From NCBI GenBank assembly GCA_016182655.1, contig JACPGB010000031.1:1-64000 (forward strand): a DNA stretch of 64,000 nucleotides, read 5' to 3'. This DNA comes from Deltaproteobacteria bacterium. GTDB taxonomy: Bacteria; Desulfobacterota; GWC2-55-46. A program made the translations under genes and the position numbers. The notes beneath the pieces were generated by a model. The model saw only the letters and a program-made list of their open reading frames with translations. It was not told the origin of the DNA and did no database searches. Below are positions 26,257-35,838 of the stretch, piece by piece (the stretch's first letter is position 1; each line of letters begins with the position of its first letter).

Positions 26257-27255
26257 ATGGCCGAGCAGATACTTACACAGGTCGAGGTAGACGCCCTCTT
26301 AAAGGGCCTGTCGAACGGCGACATAAGGACCGAGACAGAGGTTCACGACGAGGAGGCCGACTCTTCCGTAAGGCCCTACGACTTCTCCAGCCAGGAGAGG
26401 ACCGTAAGGGGGAAGATGCCGGCCCTCGACATGATAAACGAGAAGTTCTGCAGGTCCGTACGCGGCCCGATATTCAATATCCTCCGAAAAACTGTCGACG
26501 TTGCGCCTGAAGGCGTCAAGACCATGAAGTACGAGGAGTTCCTCCGTAACCTCCAGGTCCCGTCTTCCCTGAACGTCTTCCAGATGTCGCCGCTCCGGGG
26601 CCAGGGCGTCCTTGTCATAGACCCTAACCTCGTATTTATCATCGTCGACAGCTACTTCGGCGGCGACGGCAGGTTCCACACGAGGATCGAGGGCAGGGAC
26701 TTCACCAACGTCGAGCAGTCGGTCATAAGGAAGGTCGCGGAGGTCATATTCCACGAGATGGGCGAGATATGGAGGCCGGTCCACCATATAGACTTCAAGG
26801 CGGTCAGGTCCGAGATGAACCCGCAGTTCGTGAACATCGTCGGCAACATCGAGCCGGTGGTGGTATCGACCTTCAGGATGGAGATAGAGTCCCAGCAGAA
26901 CCGCTTCTTCTTCTGCATGCCTTTCTCGGCGATAGAGCCGATAAGGGAGAAGCTCTACGGCGGACAGAGGGTAGACGCCGTCGAGGTCGACAAGGGCTGG
27001 TCGCAGAACCTCATGAGGCGGTTCGGGTCGGTCCAGCTTTCCATCTCCGGCGAGATGGGGAGGGCCAAAATAATGGTCTCCGAGCTACTTAACCTCAAGG
27101 CCGGGGACGTCATACAGCTCGACAGGAAAATAAAGGACCCGCTCAAGGTGTACATAGAAGGCGCTCCGAAGCTCTCGGCCAAGCCGGGCGTCATGGATAA
27201 CAACTACGCACTCAAGATAATGGAACCCATCCAGGAAAGGGGACAGGAGATATGA
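26257..27255 (+). CDS. fliM: Flagellar motor switch protein FliM
   Basis: Switch-complex protein that binds phospho-CheY. 332 residues. The N-terminal CheY-binding peptide is present (LTQVEVDALLKGL), followed by the CheC-like middle domain with GGDGRFHTRIEGRDFTNVE and a C-terminal SpoA domain. The presence of CheY and CheZ in the locus fits this intact N-terminus. It overlaps fliN by 4 nt. Confidence 0.96.
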   Translation: MAEQILTQVEVDALLKGLSNGDIRTETEVHDEEADSSVRPYDFSSQERTVRGKMPALDMINEKFCRSVRGPIFNILRKTVDVAPEGVKTMKYEEFLRNLQVPSSLNVFQMSPLRGQGVLVIDPNLVFIIVDSYFGGDGRFHTRIEGRDFTNVEQSVIRKVAEVIFHEMGEIWRPVHHIDFKAVRSEMNPQFVNIVGNIEPVVVSTFRMEIESQQNRFFFCMPFSAIEPIREKLYGGQRVDAVEVDKGWSQNLMRRFGSVQLSISGEMGRAKIMVSELLNLKAGDVIQLDRKIKDPLKVYIEGAPKLSAKPGVMDNNYALKIMEPIQERGQEI

Positions 27256-27668
27256 CGAACGAGCAGGAGACAGGGACCACATTGGACGACCAGTGGGGCG
27301 CGGCTTTTGCCGAAGAGCAGAGCACGGCAAAGCCCAAGGAGGCCCCGAAGAAGGAAGAAGCGAAACCCGCGAGCTTCGCATCGTTGAAGCAGGAGTCGAA
27401 CGGGGCTGTCACTAACCTCGACATGATACTCGACATACCCGTGACGCTCTCGGTGGAAATCGGGAGGACGAGGATGATGGTAAAGGACCTCCTCCAGCTC
27501 GGGCAGGGAGCGGTCGTGGAGCTTGAGAAGCTCGCCGGAGAGCCGATGGAGATACTCGTTAACGGCAGGCTCGTGGCCAGAGGCGAGGCGGTCGTGATAA
27601 ACGAGAAGTTCGGGATAAAGCTGACGGACATAGCAAGCCCCTCCGAAAGGATAAGCAAGCTCAGATGA
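27252..27668 (+). CDS. fliN: Flagellar motor switch protein FliN
   Basis: C-ring protein of 138 residues: an acidic, Lys/Ala-rich N-terminal tail of about 55 residues, then the SpoA domain (LDIPVTLSVEIGRTRM, LGQGAVVELEKLAGEPM). No CheC-type phosphatase domain is attached, so this is the short FliN, not FliY. It overlaps fliM by 4 nt and fliO by 4 nt. Confidence 0.95.
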   Translation: MTNEQETGTTLDDQWGAAFAEEQSTAKPKEAPKKEEAKPASFASLKQESNGAVTNLDMILDIPVTLSVEIGRTRMMVKDLLQLGQGAVVELEKLAGEPMEILVNGRLVARGEAVVINEKFGIKLTDIASPSERISKLR

Positions 27669-28009
27669 CGGGCTCGTACGCATACCTCCTCGTGAAGGCG
27701 GTCCTCACGCTCGTCTTCGTGCTCGGCCTCCTCGGGGTCTCGCTCTACGCCCTCAAGTGGTACATGGCGAAGGGCGGGAAGACGGCCTCCGGGAAGCTCC
27801 CGGCCCCCGTCAAGGTCCTCTTCACGATGGTCCTCGGGCAGAAGAAGAACCTGGCGATAGTGGAGGTGGCGGGCGAGGTGATAGTCCTCGGCATCACACC
27901 CAACGCGATCAGTTTTTTAACAAAGATAGAGAAGAACGAGACGATAGAGGAGCTCAAAAAAGGGAACTCCAGGCGCGGCCTTCTCAGTCTCTTTCAGGGC
28001 GGGTTTTAG
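27665..28009 (+). CDS. fliO: Flagellar biosynthetic protein FliO
   Basis: Small membrane protein that helps assemble the FliP ring. 114 residues, one membrane helix (about 10-30) and a basic cytoplasmic domain with LGQKKNLAIVEVAGEVIVLG, the conserved FliO segment. Position between fliN and fliP supports the call. Confidence 0.88.
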   Translation: MTGSYAYLLVKAVLTLVFVLGLLGVSLYALKWYMAKGGKTASGKLPAPVKVLFTMVLGQKKNLAIVEVAGEVIVLGITPNAISFLTKIEKNETIEELKKGNSRRGLLSLFQGGF

Positions 28010-28010
28010 A

Positions 28011-28775
28011 ATGAGAAAGAACATCAAAACATCATTGATATTGCTGTCTCTGACCGCGGCGCTCGCCGCCCCGTCCGTGGCCTTTGCCGCCGACGCGCTC
28101 TCGCTTCCGAACGTAAGCCTCACCATGGGCGGCGCGAACTCGCCGCAGGGGCTCGCTACCGCCATACAGATAATACTCCTCCTTACGGTCCTGACGCTCG
28201 CCCCGGCGATCCTCCTCCTCATGACGTCGTTTACGAGGATAGTCATCGTGTTTTCAATACTCAGGCAGGCTCTCGGAGTCCAGCAGGCGCCCCCGAACCA
28301 GGTCGTAATAGGGCTCTCGCTCTTTCTTACTTTTTTCATAATGTCCCCGGCCTTCAACACAATAAACCAGAAGGCCCTGAAACCCTACATGGAAGGGACG
28401 ATCAACCAGGAGTCGGCTCTTGATAACGCGCTTGCGCCGCTCCGCGAGTTCATGCTCCGGAACACGAGGGAGAAGGACATAGACCTCTTCATAAAGCTGT
28501 CCAAGTCCCCGGCGCCGCATACAAAGGCCGACATCCCGACACTCGCCCTCATCCCGGCCTTTGTTACGAGCGAACTCAAGACCGCGTTCCAGATAGGCTT
28601 CCTCATCTACCTCCCGTTCCTCGTGATCGACATGGTCGTCGCGAGCGTCCTCATGTCCATGGGCATGATGATGCTCCCGCCCGTGATGATATCGCTTCCG
28701 TTTAAACTCATGCTCTTCGTGCTCGTGGACGGCTGGTACCTGCTCGTGGGGTCGCTTGTCCAGAGCTTCAGTTAG
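28011..28775 (+). CDS. fliP: Flagellar export gate protein FliP
   Basis: Pore-forming subunit of the type III export gate. 254 residues with a cleavable N-terminal signal (to about residue 24, AAPSVAFA), as is typical for FliP, and four membrane helices. Signatures LLTVLTLAPAILLLMTSFTR and FVTSELKTAFQIGFLIYLPF are clear. Confidence 0.97.
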   Translation: MRKNIKTSLILLSLTAALAAPSVAFAADALSLPNVSLTMGGANSPQGLATAIQIILLLTVLTLAPAILLLMTSFTRIVIVFSILRQALGVQQAPPNQVVIGLSLFLTFFIMSPAFNTINQKALKPYMEGTINQESALDNALAPLREFMLRNTREKDIDLFIKLSKSPAPHTKADIPTLALIPAFVTSELKTAFQIGFLIYLPFLVIDMVVASVLMSMGMMMLPPVMISLPFKLMLFVLVDGWYLLVGSLVQSFS

Positions 28776-28788
28776 AAAGGATACTCGG

Positions 28789-29061
28789 ATGACGCCGGAA
28801 TTCGTTACAAGCATAGGCAAGGAAACGATAGAGGTGATCCTCATGGTCTCGGCCCCGGTGCTCATAGCGGGAATGGCCGTCGGGCTCGCGGTCTCGATAT
28901 TCCAGGCCGTGACGCAGATACAGGAGATGACGCTCACGTTCGTGCCGAAGATAATAATCGTCTTCGTCGTGCTTCTGGCGCTCTCCCCCTGGATGATGGA
29001 GATAATGATCAATTTCACGCAGAAGATATTTACCGACATACCGCTCTACGCGAGAGGCTGA
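28789..29061 (+). CDS. fliQ: Flagellar export gate protein FliQ
   Basis: Two-helix export-gate subunit of 90 residues. ATG 28789 is chosen over an upstream in-frame start at 28756 because it gives the family N-terminus (MTPEFVTSIGKETIEVILMV) and avoids overlap with fliP. The FQAVTQIQEMTLTFVPK loop is diagnostic. It overlaps fliR by 1 nt. Confidence 0.96.
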   Translation: MTPEFVTSIGKETIEVILMVSAPVLIAGMAVGLAVSIFQAVTQIQEMTLTFVPKIIIVFVVLLALSPWMMEIMINFTQKIFTDIPLYARG

Positions 29062-29831
29062 TGGAATTCACCCAATACATACTTGCCAACTCATCGACCT
29101 TCCTCTTCGTGCTGACGAGGACGACCGCGATAATATTCACCGCCCCCATATTCGGCGCGTTCAACGTGCCGATGCAGGTAAAACTCGGCATCTCTTTCCT
29201 CATCGCCCTCATACTCGCGCCGCTTACTGCTTTTGTGCCGATGCCGGAGACCATGACCGGGCTCGTCGTAAGCGTTGGAGGAGAGATACTCATAGGGGCG
29301 TTCATCGGGCTTGCGATCAAATTCGTCTTCACCGGCATCGAGTTCGCGGGCCAGATCGCATCGTTTCAGATGGGCATAGGCATGGCGAGCGCCTACGACC
29401 CCATTAACAGCGCGCAGATAACGGTCCTCGGCAAGATGATGTCGATACTCTCTCTCCTCATATTCCTGAGCGTCAACGGACATCTGATGGTGATAATGGC
29501 GCTTAAAAAGTCCTTTGACGCGATACCGCCTTACGGGTTCCATCTGTCCGGCGAGCTCATGGAGAACTTCATAATATTCTCCAGGGAGATATTCATACTC
29601 GCGATAAAGTTCTCCGCGCCGGTCGTCGCGATACTCGTCTTCGTCAACGTAGCCTTGGGCATCATGGCGAGGACGGTCCCCCAGCTCAACATGTTCGCCA
29701 TAGGTTTCGCGATAACAATAACAGTCGGTTTTATAATGCTCGCTCTTTCGCTCCCGGTCTTCGAGACGGCGCTGGTCTCGGTCTACGACAGGATGTGGCA
29801 GGGCGTATTCAACCTCATAAGGGTGATGTAA
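29061..29831 (+). CDS. fliR: Flagellar export gate protein FliR
   Basis: Export-gate subunit that completes the FliP-FliQ-FliR pore. 256 residues with six or so hydrophobic helices; QIASFQMGIGMASAYDPINS and the ARTVPQLNMFAIGF segment are conserved marks. It shares a base with the fliQ stop and is followed by flhB after 1 nt. Confidence 0.96.
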   Translation: MEFTQYILANSSTFLFVLTRTTAIIFTAPIFGAFNVPMQVKLGISFLIALILAPLTAFVPMPETMTGLVVSVGGEILIGAFIGLAIKFVFTGIEFAGQIASFQMGIGMASAYDPINSAQITVLGKMMSILSLLIFLSVNGHLMVIMALKKSFDAIPPYGFHLSGELMENFIIFSREIFILAIKFSAPVVAILVFVNVALGIMARTVPQLNMFAIGFAITITVGFIMLALSLPVFETALVSVYDRMWQGVFNLIRVM

Positions 29832-29832
29832 C

Positions 29833-30906
29833 GTGGCCGAGGACGATTCCCAGGAACGGACAGAACAAGCATCGTCACGCAAGCGCGATCAGGCGCGCGA
29901 CGAGGGGAACTTTGCGACATCGAAAGAGCTCTCGACCTTTTTGATGATAGCGGGCTCGATGGCCGTCCTGTATTTTTCGGCCGCCTGGATGTACACGGGG
30001 CTTGCGGACTTCATGAAGGGGTCGTTCGCGCTCCTCATGAAGAAGGAGCTTACCGTTAAGGAGGTCTCCGGCCTCTTCAACATGGTCTCGTACAAGTTCT
30101 TCGTCATCATACTCCCGGCGCTGGCCATCCCGATCTTCGGGGTGATATCTTACGTGCTCCAGAACGGGTTCGCGTTGACGACCAAGCCCCTTACGCCCGA
30201 TCTTACGAAGCTCGACCCCCTTGCCGGCGCAAAGAAGATACTGTCTACCCAGTCCCTCGTCGAGCTCGCGAAATCGATAGTGAAGATAAGCATCATCGGG
30301 TTCGTGGTATACAAGGCGGTCGCCGGCGAGTGGAGGACGATGCCGTTCCTCATCGAAACCGACGTCCTCTCGGTCCTCTCGTACATCGCTGGCATGACCC
30401 TCAAGATAATGATGAAGACCCTCTGGGTGCTGGCGCTCATAGCCATCGTCGATTACGCCTTCCAGAGGTGGACCTTCGAGAAGGGGCTCATGATGTCGAA
30501 AGAGGAGTTGAAGGAAGAGATGAAGGAGACCGAAGGCGACCCCATAGTCAAGGCGCGCATAAGGTCTATCCAGAGGGAGATGGCGAGGAAGCGCATGATG
30601 GCCGAGGTGCCAAAGGCCGACGTCGTTGTCACGAACCCGACCCACATCGCGGTCGCCCTCAAATACGATAAAGAAAAGTCGAGCGCGCCGATAGTCGTAG
30701 CCAAGGGCGCGGACATGATAGCCGAAAAGATCAAGGAAATAGCGCGCAAAAACGGTGTGCCGGTCGTCGAGAACAAGCCGCTCGCAAGGGCCCTGTTCAA
30801 GACGGTGGAGGTCGGAAAGCAGATACCCGCGGACCTGTACAGGGCCGTAGCCGAGATACTCGCGTACGTATACAAGCTCAAGAACAGGGTGCATAGAAGG
30901 CGTTAA
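29833..30906 (+). CDS. flhB: Flagellar export switch protein FlhB
   Basis: Membrane protein that switches export from rod/hook to filament substrates. Starts at GTG 29833. 357 residues: N-terminal basic tail (ASSRKRDQARDEGNFATSKE), four membrane helices, and a cytoplasmic domain with the autocleavage motif N268-P-T-H. All switch residues are present, although the hook-length gene fliK is not in this window. Confidence 0.97.
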   Translation: MAEDDSQERTEQASSRKRDQARDEGNFATSKELSTFLMIAGSMAVLYFSAAWMYTGLADFMKGSFALLMKKELTVKEVSGLFNMVSYKFFVIILPALAIPIFGVISYVLQNGFALTTKPLTPDLTKLDPLAGAKKILSTQSLVELAKSIVKISIIGFVVYKAVAGEWRTMPFLIETDVLSVLSYIAGMTLKIMMKTLWVLALIAIVDYAFQRWTFEKGLMMSKEELKEEMKETEGDPIVKARIRSIQREMARKRMMAEVPKADVVVTNPTHIAVALKYDKEKSSAPIVVAKGADMIAEKIKEIARKNGVPVVENKPLARALFKTVEVGKQIPADLYRAVAEILAYVYKLKNRVHRRR

Positions 30907-30924
30907 CGAATAAAGGGGTCTCGA

Positions 30925-33000
30925 ATGGCTGGCGTACTCGAATCGATATCAAAGTACAAGAAGGGCACCGAGCTCATAGTGCCGATCGGGATAGTGGGCA
31001 TCCTCTTCGTGATGATACTCCCGGTCCCGTCGCTCGCGCTCGACCTCCTCCTGACCTTCAACATAACGGTCGCGATAATCATCCTCCTTGTCGCCGTCTA
31101 CATCGAGAAGCCGCTCGATTTTTCGACCTTCCCGATCCTGCTCCTCATAACGACCCTCTTCAGGCTGTCTCTGAACGTCGCTTCCACGAGGCTCATCCTC
31201 CTCCACGGGGCCGACGGGCCGTCGGCCGCCGGAGAGGTCATAAAGTCCTTCGGCAACTTCGTCGTCGGCGGCAACTACGCAGTGGGCTTCGTCGTCTTCG
31301 CCATACTTGTCATCATCAACTTCATGGTCATCACCAAGGGCGCCGGGCGCATCGCCGAGGTCGCGGCCAGGTTCACTCTTGACGCCATGCCCGGAAAGCA
31401 GATGGCCATAGACGCCGACCTTAACGCCGGGCTCATCGGCGACGAGGAGGCGAGGAAGAGAAGGAAGACCGTCGCGCTCGAAGCCGACTTCTACGGGGCC
31501 ATGGACGGAGCGTCCAAGTTCGTCCGCGGGGACGCCGTCGCGGGCATACTCATAACGATAATCAACATCATAGGCGGGCTCGTCATAGGGGTCCTCCAGC
31601 AGGGACTGCCCGTAGGGGAGGCCGCCCGCGTATATACGCTCTTGACCGTCGGCGACGGCCTCGTCGCGCAGATACCGGCGCTCATCATCTCTACCGCCGC
31701 GGGCCTCGTCGTATCGAACGTCAATACCGAATCGGGCTTGAGCGATTCTATCGGCAAGCAGTTCATATTCCACCCGAAACCGATATTCATAGCCTCGGGG
31801 ATACTCTTTATCTTCGGGCTCATCCCGGGCCTGCCGCACCTCGCGTTCTTCGTCATGGCCGCGGCTACAGCCGGTGTTGCCTACTTCGTCTCCAAGGGCG
31901 CAACCGAGCGCAAGGAGCTTGAAGCGAAGGAAAAGGAGGCCCCGAAGGCGGCTACGAAGAAAGAGGCGATCGAGGAGATACCGCTCATCGACACCCTGGG
32001 TCTTGAAGTCGGCTACAGGCTCATCCCGCTCGTAGACTCATCCGAAGGCGGGGAACTGCTCGAAAGGATCAAGGCGATAAGGAGGCAGTTCGCCGAGGAG
32101 ATGGGCGTGGGCGTCCAGGCCGTTCACATCAAGGACAACCTGCAGCTCAAACCCTCGGAGTACGTCTTCCTCGTAAAGGGCGTGGAAGTCGCGCGCGGAG
32201 AGCTCTTGATAGGCCACTCGCTCGCCATAGACCCAGGCAACGCCCAGGGCGGCCTCGACGGCGTGCCTACGACCGACCCGGCCTTTGGCCTGCCTTCGCT
32301 CTGGGTCCCGGACTCACAGCAGGAGAAGGCCCAGGTCCTCGGCTATACGGTCGTCAACCACTCGGCCATCATGGCGACCCATATAACCGAGATAATAAAG
32401 GCCCACGCGCACGAGATACTCGGGAGACAAGAGGCGCAGGTGCTCCTCGACAAGGTCTCGAAGTCACACCCCAAGGTCGTGGAAGAGCTCGTGCCGGGGC
32501 TCCTGTCCCTCGGAGCCCTTCAGAAGGTGCTTCAGAACCTCCTTAAAGAGAGGGTCTCGATACGCGACCTCCAGACGATACTGGAAACTCTCGCGGATTA
32601 CGCGCCTATCACCAAGGACACGGACCTTTTGACCGAGTACGTGAGGATGAACCTCGCGCGTCAGATATCGAAGACTCATCAGTCCCACGACCTCGTGATA
32701 CAGGCGATAACGCTCAACCACGACATCGAGGAGACGATAGCGAAGTCCGTGCACGAGACCCCGCAGGGCTCGTTCCTGACGATAGAGCCGTCCACGGCCC
32801 AGAGGATACTCTCGAAGTTGAAGGAGTCTCTCGAGGAGGTCATGGCAAAGGGCCACCAGCCCGTGTTGCTCGCCTCTCACCAGACGAGGCGTTTCGTAAG
32901 GAAGTTGACGGAGCGGGCCTTCCCGGCCATCCCGGTCCTTTCTCATAATGAGATCTCGAACAATGTAAAAGTGCAGACACTAAAGGTCGTGAGGTTGTGA
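30925..33000 (+). CDS. flhA: Flagellar export protein FlhA
   Basis: Largest export-gate protein and probable proton-driven motor of secretion. 691 residues: eight membrane helices within the first 330, the FHIPEP-type loop (GRIAEVAARFTLDAMPGKQM, DADLNAGLI), then a large cytoplasmic chaperone-docking domain. Normal length, no gaps. Confidence 0.97.
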   Translation: MAGVLESISKYKKGTELIVPIGIVGILFVMILPVPSLALDLLLTFNITVAIIILLVAVYIEKPLDFSTFPILLLITTLFRLSLNVASTRLILLHGADGPSAAGEVIKSFGNFVVGGNYAVGFVVFAILVIINFMVITKGAGRIAEVAARFTLDAMPGKQMAIDADLNAGLIGDEEARKRRKTVALEADFYGAMDGASKFVRGDAVAGILITIINIIGGLVIGVLQQGLPVGEAARVYTLLTVGDGLVAQIPALIISTAAGLVVSNVNTESGLSDSIGKQFIFHPKPIFIASGILFIFGLIPGLPHLAFFVMAAATAGVAYFVSKGATERKELEAKEKEAPKAATKKEAIEEIPLIDTLGLEVGYRLIPLVDSSEGGELLERIKAIRRQFAEEMGVGVQAVHIKDNLQLKPSEYVFLVKGVEVARGELLIGHSLAIDPGNAQGGLDGVPTTDPAFGLPSLWVPDSQQEKAQVLGYTVVNHSAIMATHITEIIKAHAHEILGRQEAQVLLDKVSKSHPKVVEELVPGLLSLGALQKVLQNLLKERVSIRDLQTILETLADYAPITKDTDLLTEYVRMNLARQISKTHQSHDLVIQAITLNHDIEETIAKSVHETPQGSFLTIEPSTAQRILSKLKESLEEVMAKGHQPVLLASHQTRRFVRKLTERAFPAIPVLSHNEISNNVKVQTLKVVRL

Positions 33001-33001
33001 C

Positions 33002-34114
33002 ATGCATATAAAGAGGTTCACGGGACCGAGCGTAAAAGACGCGCTTAAGAGGATAAAGGCCGAGTTCGGAGAGGACGCCTTGATCCTCAGCACCAAAAAG
33101 ATCGGCCAGGGACTCCATGAGGTCGTGGCGGCCATAGACCACGACCTTAAGGGCGAGGCAATAATAGCGCTTGATACGCCGGTTTTCGCCGGAGCGCCGG
33201 CAAGAGCGGCCGCGCCCGGGGAGGTCAGGGCCGACCTGAGCGGCAAGGCGCGCGGCCTCGATGCAGTAAAGACGGAGTTACGGGAGCTTAAGGAACTAAA
33301 GGACCTCTGTCTCAGGATGCTCTCGGAGTCCGGCAACCCGGTATCCGGCCTTTACGCGAAGCTCTCAAGCGAGCTCACCGCGAACGGGATAGACAAGAGG
33401 CTCGCCGACAAGATCCTCCTCAATACCTTCAAGGGAATGGGGAAAAAGGAGGCCTCTGACGCCTCTTTCATGAGGTCGCAAATAAGGGGCAGGATCTTCG
33501 ACAGGATATCCGTCGTTGACCCGCTCTCGGGAAAGGGCGTACTTGCCTTCGTAGGCCCTCCGGGTGTAGGCAAGACGACGACCATAGCGAAGCTCGCGGC
33601 GATACACGCGCTCAGGAAAAAGAAAAAGCTCGCGCTCATCTCCTACGACACCTACAGGATAGCCGCGGCCGAACAGCTGAGACTCTACGGCAAGCTCATA
33701 GGAGTCCCGACCGAGGTCGCAAAGGACGCGAGAGAGCTCGCCTCGTGCCTTTCCATGCACAGGGACAAGGACATTGTCCTCATAGACACGGCCGGGCGGA
33801 GCGTGAAAAACAGGGAGCACATGGGCGAGCTCGCCGGGATATCGAGGATCTCCCCGCACATAAGGTTCAACCTCGTCCTCGGGAACGACGCCCGCGACGA
33901 GTCCCTTTACGACTGCGTAAGGGGATACGCCTCCATGCCGGTGGACTCGATCAGCTTTACGAGGATCGATCTCAGCAGTGTCTACGGGCCGATACTCAAC
34001 ACGATGATGCTTGCGCGTAAGCCGGTATCCTATCTCGCGGCCGGACAGAGGGTCCCCGAGGACTTAGAGACCGCTACAAAGGAGAGGCTCGTAAACTTTT
34101 TCATGCAGAATTAA
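33002..34114 (+). CDS. flhF: Flagellar biosynthesis GTPase FlhF
   Basis: SRP-type GTPase that sets flagellar position, usually at a pole. 370 residues: N-terminal basic domain (MHIKRFTGPSVKDALKRIKA), then NG domains with G1 GPPGVGKTT near 184, G3 LIDTAGR and the SFTRIDLSS segment. It begins 1 nt after flhA. Together with FlhG it implies a controlled number of polar flagella. Confidence 0.96.
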   Translation: MHIKRFTGPSVKDALKRIKAEFGEDALILSTKKIGQGLHEVVAAIDHDLKGEAIIALDTPVFAGAPARAAAPGEVRADLSGKARGLDAVKTELRELKELKDLCLRMLSESGNPVSGLYAKLSSELTANGIDKRLADKILLNTFKGMGKKEASDASFMRSQIRGRIFDRISVVDPLSGKGVLAFVGPPGVGKTTTIAKLAAIHALRKKKKLALISYDTYRIAAAEQLRLYGKLIGVPTEVAKDARELASCLSMHRDKDIVLIDTAGRSVKNREHMGELAGISRISPHIRFNLVLGNDARDESLYDCVRGYASMPVDSISFTRIDLSSVYGPILNTMMLARKPVSYLAAGQRVPEDLETATKERLVNFFMQN

Positions 34115-34124
34115 GGAGACAAGA

Positions 34125-34991
34125 ATGGATCAGGCTTTGACACTGAGGGCGATGGCAGAAGAGGGGGCGTTGATGGAAGATGCGGTATCCACGCGGGTAA
34201 TAGCCGTAAGCAGCGGCAAGGGCGGGGTCGGGAAGACCAACTCCGTAGTGAACCTCGCCGTTGCGTTCTCGAATATGGGTAAAAGGGTGCTTCTGCTCGA
34301 CGCGGACCTCGGGCTCGGGAACCTCGACGTGCTCCTCGGGCTCGCGCCCAAGTACAACCTCGGGCATCTTCTGCGCGGGGAGAAGACGATAGAAGAGGTG
34401 ATCGTACGCGGCCCGGCTGGGATAATGATACTCCCGGCGAGTTCCGGAGTGCAGGAGCTTACGAACCTCTCCCCCGAGGAGAGGCTGTCGTTGTCCTGCC
34501 ACCTCGAGAACCTCCAGCACGAGATAGACATAATGATAATCGACACAGGCGCCGGTATCTCGAGCAACGTCCTTTTCTTCAACATGGCGGCGCAGGAGAT
34601 AGTCGTGGTCGTAACGCCGGAGCCGACGTCCATAACGGATGCCTACGCCCTCATGAAGGTCCTTCTTCAGAAGCACGGCGAGAGGAAGTTCAAACTCCTC
34701 GTGAACACTGTAAAGTCCAGGAAAGAGGCGATGGAGGTCTACAAGAAGATAAGCCTCGTAGCCGAGCGGTTCCTGAACATCTCGGTAGATTATCTCGGGT
34801 GCGTCCTCCACGACGAGAACGTCCCCAGATCCGTCGTCCGGCAGAAAGCCGTCATGGAGCTTTACCCGGATTCCAAGGCCTCTTTGTGCTACAAGGAAAT
34901 AGCCGGCGCCATATGCGAGCTTCCGTCAAGGCAGTCGATAAAGGGCGGGCTCCAGTTCTTCTGGAGACAGGTCCTTAGCAGAAATATCTAA
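34125..34991 (+). CDS. flhG: Flagellar number regulator FlhG/FleN (MinD-like ATPase)
   Basis: ParA/MinD-family ATPase that limits flagellar number with FlhF. 288 residues: an N-terminal stretch with QALTLRAMA that resembles the FlhF-activating helix, the deviant Walker A GKGGVGKT near 30, LLDADLGLGNLDVLLG, IIDTGAG, and a C-terminal amphipathic membrane-targeting helix. Sits between flhF and fliA as usual. Confidence 0.95.
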   Translation: MDQALTLRAMAEEGALMEDAVSTRVIAVSSGKGGVGKTNSVVNLAVAFSNMGKRVLLLDADLGLGNLDVLLGLAPKYNLGHLLRGEKTIEEVIVRGPAGIMILPASSGVQELTNLSPEERLSLSCHLENLQHEIDIMIIDTGAGISSNVLFFNMAAQEIVVVVTPEPTSITDAYALMKVLLQKHGERKFKLLVNTVKSRKEAMEVYKKISLVAERFLNISVDYLGCVLHDENVPRSVVRQKAVMELYPDSKASLCYKEIAGAICELPSRQSIKGGLQFFWRQVLSRNI

Positions 34992-35005
34992 TAGAGGATG
35001 GAGAG

Positions 35006-35758
35006 ATGACTACAAAAGCCAAGTCGAACCCGAATCCCGACAGGGACAAGCTCCTCGAAGGCAACATCCATCTGGTGAAGATAATCGCCTACCAGGTGGC
35101 GGTGAACCTGCCCCCTCACATCGACGTCAACGATCTCATAAGCTCGGGCACCATAGGGCTCCTGGAGTCGATAGACAGGTTCGACCCCTCGAAAGGCGTG
35201 CAGTTCAATACCTACGCCTCCATAAGGATAAGGGGCGCGATAATGGACGAGCTCCGGTCCATGGACTGGATGACCCGTTCCATGAGGGACAAGTCAAACC
35301 AGCTCGAGAAGGCCTATGACGAGATAGAGAGGAAGACCGGAAGGCCCGCCGAGGTGGAAGAGGTCGCCAAATTCCTCGAGATAACGACCGACGATCTGCA
35401 CACGATCTTGAGCCAGGTCAGCGCCTTAAGCGTCCTGAACCTCGAGGACATGGGCATCAACCACTACGATGAGGGCATGGATATCCTCGAGTGCATCAAG
35501 GACCCCGACGGCAAGGACCCGATGACGATCGTCAAGTTCAACGAGCTCAAAAGGAGGATAGCCGAGGCGGTAGAGACCCTTCCCGACAAGGAAAAGCTCA
35601 TCATCTCCCTCTATTACTACGACGAACTGACATTGAAGGAGATAGGCAAGGTCCTTGACATCACCGAGTCCCGCGTCTGCCAGCTCCACAGCCAGACTAT
35701 GCACAGGCTCAAGGCCAAGTTGAAGAAATGCTTCGGGGCCGGATCGCTATCGGATTAA
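35006..35758 (+). CDS. fliA: RNA polymerase sigma-28 factor FliA
   Basis: Flagellar late-class sigma factor. 250 residues with region 2 (DVNDLISSGTIGLLESIDRF, GAIMDELRSMDW), region 3 and region 4 (YYYDELTLKEIGKVLDITES). Three sigma-28-like promoters are visible in the window (35795, 44991, 54902), and its anti-sigma factor FlgM is encoded at 54972. It ends the fliL operon. Confidence 0.97.
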   Translation: MTTKAKSNPNPDRDKLLEGNIHLVKIIAYQVAVNLPPHIDVNDLISSGTIGLLESIDRFDPSKGVQFNTYASIRIRGAIMDELRSMDWMTRSMRDKSNQLEKAYDEIERKTGRPAEVEEVAKFLEITTDDLHTILSQVSALSVLNLEDMGINHYDEGMDILECIKDPDGKDPMTIVKFNELKRRIAEAVETLPDKEKLIISLYYYDELTLKEIGKVLDITESRVCQLHSQTMHRLKAKLKKCFGAGSLSD

Positions 35759-35794
35759 CGGATCATTTCATCATAAATGGCGCGAACATAAAAT

Positions 35795-35821
35795 TAAAGG
35801 AATCCGCTACATACCCGATAA
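35795..35821 (+). promoter_or_regulatory. Sigma-28 promoter ahead of the HEAT-repeat gene
   Basis: TAAA (35795-35798), 15 bp, CCCGATAA (35814-35821): one mismatch from the TAAA-N15-GCCGATAA consensus. Transcription would start about 10 nt ahead of the ATG at 35839, leaving a very short leader containing GAGGG. Confidence 0.72.
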
Positions 35822-35838
35822 AATAGGTGAGGGTAAAC

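Noticed and set aside
30925-33000. Non-flagellar (virulence-type) type III secretion genes
   Set aside because: FlhA, FlhB, FliPQR are accompanied by rod, ring, switch, stator and chemotaxis genes, so the export apparatus is flagellar.
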